Assembly: GCA_001791645.1 (NCBI GenBank) | Contig: MGFA01000016.1 | Location: forward strand, 1 to 60,181 | DNA: 60,181 nt | DNA from: Candidatus Uhrbacteria bacterium RIFOXYB12_FULL_58_10 | GTDB lineage: Bacteria; Patescibacteriota; Patescibacteriia; UBA9934; GWF2-40-263 | Direction: 5' to 3' | Shown: piece after piece, positions 1 to 9,481 of the stretch | How positions within the stretch are numbered: position 1 is the first letter of the stretch | Layout of the letters: each line of letters begins with the position of its first letter | Program-made: the position numbers and the translations under genes | The notes under the pieces: generated by a model | Databases searched by the model: none | Seen by the model: only the letters and a program-made list of their open reading frames with translations | Told to the model about the DNA's origin: nothing

Positions 1-185
1 CGCTCGAGCACATGATGATTGAAACCGATGCGCCGTATCTCACGCCGGTTCCGCATCGGGGAGAACGCAATGAGCCGTGGATGGTGGAATATGTGGCAGC
101 GAAGATCGCGGAACTGAAGGGGATTCCGACCGAGGAGGTCGCGCACGTCACGACGGAGAACGCCAAGCGTCTGTTCGGGATTTAG
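1..185 (+). CDS. tatD: TatD family metal-dependent nuclease, C-terminal 60 residues (partial)
   Basis: The window opens inside this gene; the readable part starts at base 3. It carries the TatD C-terminal signature: IETDAPYLTP, then P.P.RG.RNEP, a helix ending VAAKIAELKG, and the closing TT.NA.RLFG stretch. The Asp of ETDAP is a metal ligand in the TatD amidohydrolase fold. TatD proteins are cytosolic 3'-5' exonucleases/deoxyribonucleases with a proposed role in repair of oxidised DNA; this substrate is inferred from the family. The stop is followed by about 45 bases before the minus-strand terminator of the next gene, so the two are convergent. Confidence 0.9.
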   Translation, partial: LEHMMIETDAPYLTPVPHRGERNEPWMVEYVAAKIAELKGIPTEEVAHVTTENAKRLFGI

Positions 186-230
186 AAGGCCACCATAACG
201 GGGACCGACACAGGTTTCCGTTTTGGTTTT

Positions 231-264
231 CAAAATAAAATAGCGGACACACTGCTGTGTCCGC
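231..264 (-). terminator. Rho-independent terminator of the J-domain-like gene
   Basis: Perfect 9-bp stem GCGGACACA/TGTGTCCGC with loop CTGC (243-264). On the minus strand it is followed by the T-rich run TATTTTATTTT (232-242). It lies 16 bases past the end of the minus-strand gene. Confidence 0.85.
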
Positions 265-279
265 CGTGCGCTCGACCCG

Positions 280-1632
280 TCAGAGGGTCGGCGCGGGGGG
301 AGCCTCGTCCGGCGGCGAGTCCGCCGCCGCCTCGTCGTCGGGCTCGGTGACCCTCGCGGCCTTTGCCAGATGGGTGAGTGCCTTCCTACGGAGACCGACG
401 TGGTTGTCGTTCTTCCAGTCGAACGGCTCACCGAGCGCCGTGGCAACCGCGAGGGTCAGGAGATCCTCACCCGTCCTCGCGTTGCGGAAGCTCCTCAGAC
501 CTGCTCCATCGAGGACCTGCTCGAGGGTGCTGTCGCCGAGGCTTTCCTCGACCGCGTCCCAGTCGTTGCCGCGGATCTCGAGCGCACGCTCGAAGGCGGC
601 CTGGATCATGGGGAATTGCAGCCCCGCGGCCGCGACCATGTCCTCGAGGGTCTCGTCCGGGATCAGCCTCTTGAACTTCAGGGAGATCTTGTCCGGGTGC
701 TTGTCGGCTGCCACCAGGCGGCGTGCCTTCTTCAGATCGGCGTAGGACGTCGTGCGCTTGACCCCGAACTTGGTGAGGTCGCTCCACACGTTCCCGCGGT
801 AGGCCCCGCAGTCGTACTCTTCCGGACCGAGTTCCGGCTTTTCCTCGATTTCGGCGATCGAGGTCGTCACGACGTTTGGCACGCTGTCGACCTGTGAGAG
901 CGGCACGGCGACGAAGATGTTCGCGCGTTCGACGACGTAGTAGTCGCCCTGGCGCTCCCAGTCGATCGCCCGCGTACAGACGATCAATTTCCCGCTCGGG
1001 TGGTAGGCCTGGCCTTCCACCAGCTCGCGACGGCCGCGGCCTCGGAAGCTCCGAACCGGGAACAGGCGCATCTCCGCGATGCGGCGAGTGGGATCTTGGC
1101 TCAGGAGGAACCACCCCTTCTCGGAGGCTCCGTCGAGGTCGAAGGGGAGGGCGTACCCGGCGCACTTCGTCCCGTTCTCGTATCGCCACAGCACCACGCA
1201 GTCCACGGGGGTGCCGATGGGGAGGATGGACTCGCCCTTTTCGTTGGTCGTGCAGTTGACGCTTGCTGGTCGGATCAGCAGGTCGAGGTTCTCCATGTCG
1301 AGCGGCAAGGAACACTGGGCCGCCCGGTCGTACCGTTCTCCCGCGGTGATCCCGCGGACCTGGAAGGCGACGTCGTAGTGACGACCGCGCTTGCGCAACT
1401 CCTTGAAGTGCTGCGCGGCGAGCGTGTCGTCCACCGGCAGCCAGTGGGTGACGTTGTCCTCGCGCGTCCAGATCAGGCCGGGCACGATCTCGACGGACGG
1501 ATGCTCGGGGTCGCCGATCCGTCCGGTGTCGACGTGGAACCCCAAGGCCCGGAACAGATCCAGGTGGGAATTGAGCAGGGACACGAGGCCCGCGTTGGCG
1601 GGAGTTCGTGGTGCACGATGCGATCTTGTCAT
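280..1632 (-). CDS. Unrecognised 450-aa protein with an internal J-domain-like module
   Basis: I do not recognise the whole protein. Residues about 284-350 resemble a DnaJ J-domain: a helix-I-like segment DLTKFGVKR, a basic helix KKARRLVAADK, the diagnostic HPD tripeptide at 312-314, and a helix-III-like segment ending IQAAFERALEI. The HPD loop to helix III spacing is longer than in classical J-domains (an insert around KRLIPDETLEDM). Residues 1-280 have no motif I can name, and the C-terminus (about 425-450) is acidic and Pro/Ala-rich. There is no signal peptide or membrane segment. J-domains stimulate Hsp70 ATPase; that role here is inference only, and no dnaK is nearby. The gene has its own promoter, a GAGGAG ribosome binding site 9 nt upstream and its own terminator, so it is monocistronic. 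It is visibly more GC-rich than most of the window. Confidence 0.8.
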   Translation of the reverse strand: MTRSHRAPRTPANAGLVSLLNSHLDLFRALGFHVDTGRIGDPEHPSVEIVPGLIWTREDNVTHWLPVDDTLAAQHFKELRKRGRHYDVAFQVRGITAGERYDRAAQCSLPLDMENLDLLIRPASVNCTTNEKGESILPIGTPVDCVVLWRYENGTKCAGYALPFDLDGASEKGWFLLSQDPTRRIAEMRLFPVRSFRGRGRRELVEGQAYHPSGKLIVCTRAIDWERQGDYYVVERANIFVAVPLSQVDSVPNVVTTSIAEIEEKPELGPEEYDCGAYRGNVWSDLTKFGVKRTTSYADLKKARRLVAADKHPDKISLKFKRLIPDETLEDMVAAAGLQFPMIQAAFERALEIRGNDWDAVEESLGDSTLEQVLDGAGLRSFRNARTGEDLLTLAVATALGEPFDWKNDNHVGLRRKALTHLAKAARVTEPDDEAAADSPPDEAPPAPTL

Positions 1633-1641
1633 GGCGAAGTA

Positions 1642-1647
1642 CTCCTC
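1642..1647 (-). promoter_or_regulatory. Shine-Dalgarno site of the J-domain-like gene
   Basis: GAGGAG on the minus strand, 9 nt before the ATG. It is worth listing because nearly all other starts in the window lack such a site. Confidence 0.75.
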
Positions 1648-1704
1648 TTCGCGGGTTGTGAATCCCTCGAGTCCAAACGGCAGGACGCCGCAGGCCGAGG
1701 ACGT

Positions 1705-1733
1705 ACGCTATCAGGAAATACGGCCATTGTCAA
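1705..1733 (-). promoter_or_regulatory. Promoter of the J-domain-like gene
   Basis: Minus strand: consensus -35 TTGACA (1728-1733), 17-bp spacer, -10 TAGCGT (1705-1710). The predicted leader of about 65 nt contains the GAGGAG site. Confidence 0.7.
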
Positions 1734-1799
1734 GCAGTCAGGACAACGAATCGGCTAGATTTCAAACGCAATTATGTCTGAATTCCTGTCATGGTCTGC

Positions 1800-1828
1800 T
1801 TGACAAAATGCCAATTTTCTGGCATGCT
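1800..1828 (+). promoter_or_regulatory. Promoter with an operator-like palindrome in the spacer
   Basis: A perfect -35 TTGACA (1800-1805) is followed after 17 bp by a weak -10 CATGCT (1823-1828). The spacer and -10 hold the palindrome ATGCCA-N6-TGGCAT (1808-1825), placed where a repressor would block polymerase. Which protein binds it is unknown. Confidence 0.6.
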
Positions 1829-1863
1829 CGTCCCTTCTGTCGCTCAATCCATGTGCGCAGAAC

Positions 1864-1867
1864 GGAG
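1864..1867 (+). promoter_or_regulatory. Shine-Dalgarno site of the tail-anchored protein gene
   Basis: GGAG 5 nt before the ATG; it supports the chosen start at 1873. Confidence 0.6.
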
Positions 1868-1872
1868 TCGAA

Positions 1873-2718
1873 ATGTCACAGGAAGAAGGCATCAAGGCCA
1901 TGGCGGAGGCTTTGTTGAGCGGGTCGGGTTTCATGCCCGAGAAGGCCGTCGGCATGGCCGGCGTCACCTTCTTCGGAACCAGCGGCGACGTGAGCCTCTG
2001 GGCTCAGTTCGTGATCGCGCTCAACGCAGCCTCTGGCAACGAAGATCCCAAGCGGACCGCTCGCGTGACAAGGATCGTCCGCCGGACGGACGAACTTGCC
2101 GAGAAGGATAGCGGGCTCGTCATCGGCCGGCTCAAGAACGAGATCAAGGATCTCACTGATGCCGAGATATTGTTTCTTGTGAGCTACCTCGCGGTCGGGC
2201 ACAAGATCAACGCGACGCCGACGGAAGACGCGCCGGCTGAGATCCAGGCTCCCCCGATAACCTCGATACCTTCCAGGATGGTGCTCACGAACACGGGTGC
2301 GCATCCGCAAGGGACGTTGGGCACTGATGCCGCCCGGGCAAACGCGCGCCAGCACCAGCAGGCGCCTCCAGCCCAACAGTCGCCTCCGGCGCAGGCGCCT
2401 GTGGCGCGGGCCCTGTTCGATGGATCCGCCTGGGCCGGTGGAGCCGCGGCGGGTGGCGCTTCGCCTCCGGTCGCGTCTCCCGAGCAGTCCTCGGCCGACG
2501 AGCCGATGGACCCGCGCGTCGCGCCGGCCTCCACTGGTCCGGTCCGAGAGGTCCGCGAGCTCGACGACGAGCCGACGGACCTGGACGCGCACGGCGGCCA
2601 CGGCGCTTTGCCCCCACAGGACTGGGGCAGGCTCATCAAGATCGCCGCTGTTGCGATCTGCTTCGTGATCCTGGTCTGTACAGGGTCACTGAGCTTCCTC
2701 AACTGGCTCTTCAACTGA
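1873..2718 (+). CDS. Unrecognised 281-aa protein with a single C-terminal membrane anchor
   Basis: The family is not recognised. Three parts are visible. Residues 1 to about 112 form a mainly helical, ordered domain with charged helices (RTARVTRIVRRTDELAEK, then VIGRLKNEIKDLTDAEILF). Residues about 115-248 are a low-complexity linker rich in Ala, Pro, Gln and Gly, with an acidic patch (RELDDEPTDLD). Residues about 252-277 are one hydrophobic segment (IAAVAICFVILVCTGSLSFL) with only about four residues after it. With no N-terminal signal peptide this is the layout of a tail-anchored protein, with the N-terminal domain in the cytoplasm. The gene is monocistronic: own promoter, GGAG site and a terminator just after the stop. 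It is divergent from the J-domain-like gene and, like it, GC-rich. Any functional link between the two is inference from position. Confidence 0.8.
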   Translation: MSQEEGIKAMAEALLSGSGFMPEKAVGMAGVTFFGTSGDVSLWAQFVIALNAASGNEDPKRTARVTRIVRRTDELAEKDSGLVIGRLKNEIKDLTDAEILFLVSYLAVGHKINATPTEDAPAEIQAPPITSIPSRMVLTNTGAHPQGTLGTDAARANARQHQQAPPAQQSPPAQAPVARALFDGSAWAGGAAAGGASPPVASPEQSSADEPMDPRVAPASTGPVREVRELDDEPTDLDAHGGHGALPPQDWGRLIKIAAVAICFVILVCTGSLSFLNWLFN

Positions 2719-2721
2719 GCC

Positions 2722-2749
2722 GATCGGGTCCAATCCCCGATCTTTTTTT
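2722..2749 (+). terminator. Rho-independent terminator upstream of the atp operon
   Basis: Stem GATCGGG (2722-2728)/CCCGATC (2736-2742), 7-nt loop, then seven T residues. It directly follows the tail-anchored protein gene and insulates it from the atp promoter that starts 8 bases later. Confidence 0.85.
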
Positions 2750-2756
2750 ATTTGTC

Positions 2757-2785
2757 TTGACCTTCGACCGGATCCTGCGTATACT
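2757..2785 (+). promoter_or_regulatory. Promoter of the ATP synthase operon
   Basis: -35 TTGACC (2757-2762), 17-bp spacer, -10 TATACT (2780-2785). Transcription should begin near 2792, giving a leader of about 19 nt before the first gene. Confidence 0.8.
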
Positions 2786-2810
2786 TTCGGCGCCTATCCA
2801 CAGGCCCGTT

Positions 2811-3050
2811 ATGAGCTCAGACGCCGCCTACCAACGCCTTGCCATGCGCATCTTCGCTGACTTCAGCGGAACCATCGCCGTTCCAGCGGTTCTCGCGGCG
2901 CTTCTCGGCAAATGGCTTGACGCGCGCTATGGCACGGAGCCAAAGTTGCTCATCGTCTGCTTTTCTCTTGCCCTGGCACTGACGGTTTTCATGGTTGTTC
3001 GCAAGGCGCGGTTTTACGGAAAAAAATATCAAGAATTGAACCAGAAATAG
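2811..3050 (+). CDS. atpI: AtpZ/AtpI-like accessory membrane protein of ATP synthase
   Basis: A 79-residue protein with two membrane helices: about 20-36 (GTIAVPAVLAALLGKWLD) and about 46-63 (LLIVCFSLALALTVFMVV), with a basic C-terminal tail. This is the pattern of the small AtpI/AtpZ proteins encoded just before atpB, which help assemble the c-ring or couple Mg2+/Ca2+ to the complex. The exact subfamily cannot be settled by eye. An in-frame TTG at 2757 would extend it, but that codon is part of the -35 box, so the ATG at 2811 downstream of the -10 is the real start. It is the first gene of the operon. Confidence 0.8.
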   Translation: MSSDAAYQRLAMRIFADFSGTIAVPAVLAALLGKWLDARYGTEPKLLIVCFSLALALTVFMVVRKARFYGKKYQELNQK

Positions 3051-3054
3051 TGTG

Positions 3055-3882
3055 ATGATTCCTCCGGCCGCGGCTGAACCTATTTTCCACATTGGAACGT
3101 TTCCCATCACCAACGCGATGGTCAATGGCTGGATTGCCGTTGTTTTTTTCATCGTCGTCGCGTTTCTCGTCAGCCGTCGGAAGGCGCTCGTGCCAAAAGG
3201 GCTCCAAAACCTCGCGGAAGGAATCGTGGAATTCATGCTGTCCGAAATCCAAAAGGTCACGGGCGACGCAAAGCGCGCGCGTCTTTTTTTTCCGTTCGTC
3301 GCGACCATCTTCCTGTTTATTCTGTTTTCCAACTGGATCGGGCTGCTCCCGGGCACCGGTTCCATCGGCGTGTGGGAAATGATCCATGGCGAGCGTGAGC
3401 TCGTACCACTCCTGCGTCCGGCGGCGAGCGACCTGAACCTCACGCTTGGGATCGCGCTTTTCGCGGTACTCGCGAGCCATGCGTTCGGCGTCTACGCGCT
3501 CGGCGTAACGAATCACGTGAGCAAGTTCGTGAACGTGCGCGGCATTTTTCGCTCGTTCAGGCACGGACCGATGGCCGTAATCGTCGCGGTGATCGAATTC
3601 GGCGTCGGCCTGCTGGAAATTGTCTCCGAAATCGCCAAGGTCCTTTCGCTCTCCCTTCGTTTGTTCGGGAACATCTTCGCGGGAGAGGTATTGTTGACCG
3701 TGATTCTGGGGTTGTTCGCCTATGTTCTTCCGTTGCCGTTCATGTTCTTGGAATTGCTCGTCGGGATCATTCAGGCGACGGTTTTCTCCATGCTGACCCT
3801 CGCGTACCTTACGGTCGCGACGGAAGCGCACGGAGAAGAACACGATGAAGGACAACGCGCCACGGAAGCCGCTCACCACTAG
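3055..3882 (+). CDS. atpB: ATP synthase Fo subunit a
   Basis: 275 residues, five to six membrane helices. It is the stator half-channel subunit that passes protons to the c-ring. The decisive motif is LSLSLRLFGNIFAGE, with the essential arginine at residue 202 (Arg210 in E. coli), followed by the last helices with their conserved ALYxTV-like end (LAYLTVATEAH). The C-terminus is His/Glu-rich (HGEEHDEGQ...EAAHH), a lineage-specific tail. The ATG at 3055 is preferred over the adjacent in-frame GTG at 3052; no Shine-Dalgarno precedes either. It starts 4 bases after atpI. Confidence 0.95.
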   Translation: MIPPAAAEPIFHIGTFPITNAMVNGWIAVVFFIVVAFLVSRRKALVPKGLQNLAEGIVEFMLSEIQKVTGDAKRARLFFPFVATIFLFILFSNWIGLLPGTGSIGVWEMIHGERELVPLLRPAASDLNLTLGIALFAVLASHAFGVYALGVTNHVSKFVNVRGIFRSFRHGPMAVIVAVIEFGVGLLEIVSEIAKVLSLSLRLFGNIFAGEVLLTVILGLFAYVLPLPFMFLELLVGIIQATVFSMLTLAYLTVATEAHGEEHDEGQRATEAAHH

Positions 3883-3923
3883 GGAGTAGGCGCAAGGACT
3901 CGATTGCATCCAGTCCTTACTCC
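3883..3923 (+). other. Imperfect hairpin between atpB and atpE
   Basis: Starts on the first base after the atpB stop. Outer arm GGAGT (3883-3887)/ACTCC (3919-3923), inner arm AAGGACT (3894-3900)/AGTCCTT (3912-3918), 11-nt loop. There is no T-run, so it is more likely an mRNA processing or stability element than a terminator. Confidence 0.6.
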
Positions 3924-3948
3924 TAAATCCTAATTCCTAACTCCAATT
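3914..3948 (+). repeat. Five-copy 7-bp tandem repeat in the atpE leader
   Basis: Successive heptamers TCCTTAC, TCCTAAA, TCCTAAT, TCCTAAC, TCCAATT (consensus TCCTAAN) fill the space up to 3 bases before the atpE ATG. The first copy forms the 3' arm of the preceding hairpin. Confidence 0.85.
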
Positions 3949-3951
3949 GAT

Positions 3952-4170
3952 ATGGACGCGGAAATGATCGTTACGCTTACCAAGGGCATCACGATGGCGG
4001 TCGGCGGTTTCGCCCCGGCGCTCGCGATCGGACTCATCGGCCTCAAGGCCATGGAAGCGATCGGACGCAATCCGGAAGCCTCCGGCAAGCTGTTCGTTCC
4101 GATGTTGCTTGGCATGGCGTTTGCCGAGGCCATCGCCATCTACTCGCTCGTCGTGTCTTTCACGCTGTAA
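3952..4170 (+). CDS. atpE: ATP synthase Fo subunit c
   Basis: A 72-residue hairpin of two membrane helices joined by the conserved polar loop GRNPEA (38-43). The ion-carrying carboxylate is Glu59 in the second helix (MAFAEAIAIYSLV). The residues that accompany Na+ binding in sodium-driven enzymes are not here: the Gln position of helix 1 is Ile, and the Ser after the carboxylate is Ala (AEA). A proton-driven enzyme is therefore inferred. Its leader is unusual: a hairpin plus heptamer repeats and no Shine-Dalgarno. Subunit c is needed in many copies, so the leader may set its translation or mRNA stability. Confidence 0.95.
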   Translation: MDAEMIVTLTKGITMAVGGFAPALAIGLIGLKAMEAIGRNPEASGKLFVPMLLGMAFAEAIAIYSLVVSFTL

Positions 4171-4240
4171 GGCGGGAAGGCCCTCAGGCACCCAGGCCCG
4201 CACGATTGCGGACCTGTCGCTTGCGGAATAATCGAAACGT

Positions 4241-4792
4241 ATGTCTGCTGAACCAACAAACATGGAAACCAACGAATTGACCGAGGTCGCGGAACCGACG
4301 GGCGCGCTTGGCACGCTTGGCATCGACGGCGGAATTTTTGTCGCGCAGCTCGTAAACTTTCTCATCGTGCTGCTCGTGTTGTGGAAGTTCGCGTACAAGC
4401 CGATCCTGAGGATGCTTGACGAGCGATCCGAGCGCATCGAAAAAAGCATGAAGGACGCGGAGCATGTGGAAAGGCGCGTTGCGGCTCTCGAGGACGAGCG
4501 CAAGCAGGTTGTCTCGGAGGCGCGCGCCGAAGCCGCGAAGGTCATGGAAATGGCGCGTACGGACGCGGAGGCACTCAAGGCAGACACGGTCGAAAAGGCC
4601 AGGCGCGAAGTCGAGCGGGTGATCGTGGGCGGCAAGGCGCAGCTGAAGAGCGAACAGGAAGCCATGTTGCGGGAGGCTCGCAAGGAAATGATAGAGATCG
4701 CCGTGTCGGCCGCGAAAAAAATTCTGACCGAGGGCGTGGATGACAAAAAGGCGGCGTCGCTTGCGGAAGAGGTTGTGCGGAAGCTGACCTAA
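4241..4792 (+). CDS. atpF: ATP synthase Fo subunit b
   Basis: 183 residues. One membrane helix at about 31-49 (GIFVAQLVNFLIVLLVLWKF) is followed by a long charged coiled coil (about 55-165), the peripheral stalk that dimerises and ties F1 to Fo. A 28-residue N-terminal extension rich in Glu/Thr precedes the helix, which is longer than the usual few residues; a shorter start at the ATG at 4262 is possible and would still leave an extension. No Shine-Dalgarno. The atpH ATG follows 1 base after the stop. Confidence 0.93.
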   Translation: MSAEPTNMETNELTEVAEPTGALGTLGIDGGIFVAQLVNFLIVLLVLWKFAYKPILRMLDERSERIEKSMKDAEHVERRVAALEDERKQVVSEARAEAAKVMEMARTDAEALKADTVEKARREVERVIVGGKAQLKSEQEAMLREARKEMIEIAVSAAKKILTEGVDDKKAASLAEEVVRKLT

Positions 4793-4793
4793 T

Positions 4794-5147
4794 ATGAAGG
4801 TCTCAACCAAACAATGGACGGACGCCATCGTGCAGGCAAGCGAAGGGAAGTCGGAAAGGCAGTTGAAAACGATTGCCGGCGAGCTCATCCGGGAACTCGC
4901 GAGGCGCGGGGAGCTCGGACGCGTCCGCGACGTCATCCGACGACTGACCACGACGGTCGTCGCCGAGACGGCATATCCGCTGCAGGCGGCGACGCGCAAG
5001 GCCATCGAGGAAGCCGCCGCGGCGCCCGTAAAGGAAATCGTGAATCCGGACCTCATCGGAGGCATGAGACTGCGCATGAATGACCGCGTGCTCGACGGAT
5101 CGATCGCGGGACAGCTTGAGAGATTGAAGCGAACCCTTGCTGAATAA
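4794..5147 (+). CDS. atpH: ATP synthase F1 subunit delta (short form)
   Basis: Only 117 residues against about 175-180 for typical delta. The C-terminal part is canonical: [20 protein letters not shown] followed by the helix QLERLKRTL, the region that contacts the subunit b dimer. The N-terminal helical domain that caps the alpha subunits is reduced to roughly 70 residues. Position between atpF and atpA makes the assignment firm. I see no frameshift: the gene is closely packed on both sides, so the shortening looks genuine. Confidence 0.88.
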   Translation: MKVSTKQWTDAIVQASEGKSERQLKTIAGELIRELARRGELGRVRDVIRRLTTTVVAETAYPLQAATRKAIEEAAAAPVKEIVNPDLIGGMRLRMNDRVLDGSIAGQLERLKRTLAE

Positions 5148-5148
5148 T

Positions 5149-6642
<1,494 letters not shown>

Positions 6643-6645
6643 CCT

Positions 6646-8932
<2,287 letters not shown>

Positions 8933-8958
8933 GGGATGTTATCTCGACCTCTCGGCGT

Positions 8959-9402
8959 ATGACAAAAATTTCACTTAAAATCGTCACGCCCGAACGCGTC
9001 GTCTATGAAGACGTCGTTGATTCGGTGACCACGATGACGGAGAGCGGCGAGATTACGGTGCTTCCGAATCACGTTCCGCTTGTGACCAACCTGCGTTCCG
9101 GAGAGATTCGACTAAAAAAGGACAAAGAGGAAATTTTCCTCGCGGCATCAACCGGTTTCCTGGAGGTTCGTTCGGGACGGGAGGTTGTGATTCTTGCGGA
9201 TACGGCCGAACGCGCCGAGGAACTCGAGCTCGAAAAGATCGAGGAAGCCAAGGAGCGGGCCCGCCAGGCGCTGACGGACGTCCGTCACACTGACGACGTG
9301 TCATTCGCCAACGCCGCGGCCGCGCTCGAACGCGAGCTCGCGCGTCACAAGGTCGCGCTCAAGCGAAAGCATCGGACGATGATCGCGCCCAAATCCGAAT
9401 AA
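8959..9402 (+). CDS. atpC: ATP synthase F1 subunit epsilon
   Basis: 147 residues: an N-terminal beta-sandwich (residues 1-85, with the conserved GEITVLPNHVPLVTNLRSGE-type segment), then the regulatory two-helix domain. It couples F1 to the c-ring and can brake ATP hydrolysis. Last gene of the operon; a strong terminator begins 5 bases after the stop. Confidence 0.94.
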   Translation: MTKISLKIVTPERVVYEDVVDSVTTMTESGEITVLPNHVPLVTNLRSGEIRLKKDKEEIFLAASTGFLEVRSGREVVILADTAERAEELELEKIEEAKERARQALTDVRHTDDVSFANAAAALERELARHKVALKRKHRTMIAPKSE

Positions 9403-9406
9403 TGTA

Positions 9407-9435
9407 CATGACCGCCCTCGGCGGTCATGTTTTTT
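9407..9435 (+). terminator. Terminator of the atp operon
   Basis: Perfect 10-bp stem CATGACCGCC/GGCGGTCATG with a CTC loop, followed by six T residues. Confidence 0.92.
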
Positions 9436-9463
9436 CCACCTGGGCGGGCAGCCGATTTTTTCA

Positions 9464-9472
9464 TGGTAAGAT
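9464..9472 (+). promoter_or_regulatory. Extended -10 promoter of the helicase-nuclease gene
   Basis: TGGTAAGAT: TGn followed by the -10 TAAGAT (9467-9472). No clear -35. Only 9 nt separate the -10 from the ATG, predicting a leaderless or near-leaderless mRNA. Confidence 0.55.
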
Positions 9473-9481
9473 GACGCCATT

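Noticed and set aside
370-1758. Several open frames on the plus strand, and a shifted minus-strand frame at 467-1315, across the J-domain-like gene.
   Set aside because: They are shadows of one GC-rich gene: Arg/Pro-rich translations with no motif. The 280-1632 frame alone has a promoter, ribosome binding site and terminator in register.
1820-1835. TGGCAT...TGC-like sequence considered as a sigma-54 promoter.
   Set aside because: The -24/-12 spacing and the GC doublet do not fit; the half-site is explained by the palindrome.
2989-3909. 306-codon minus-strand open frame opposite atpB.
   Set aside because: Translation is low-complexity charged sequence; the plus-strand atpB is unmistakable.
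3914-3948. Tandem repeats considered as a CRISPR remnant.
   Set aside because: Units are contiguous 7-mers without spacers and no cas gene is present.
3952-4170. Possible sodium-driven ATP synthase.
   Set aside because: The c subunit lacks the Gln of helix 1 and the Ser/Thr after the carboxylate that accompany Na+ binding.
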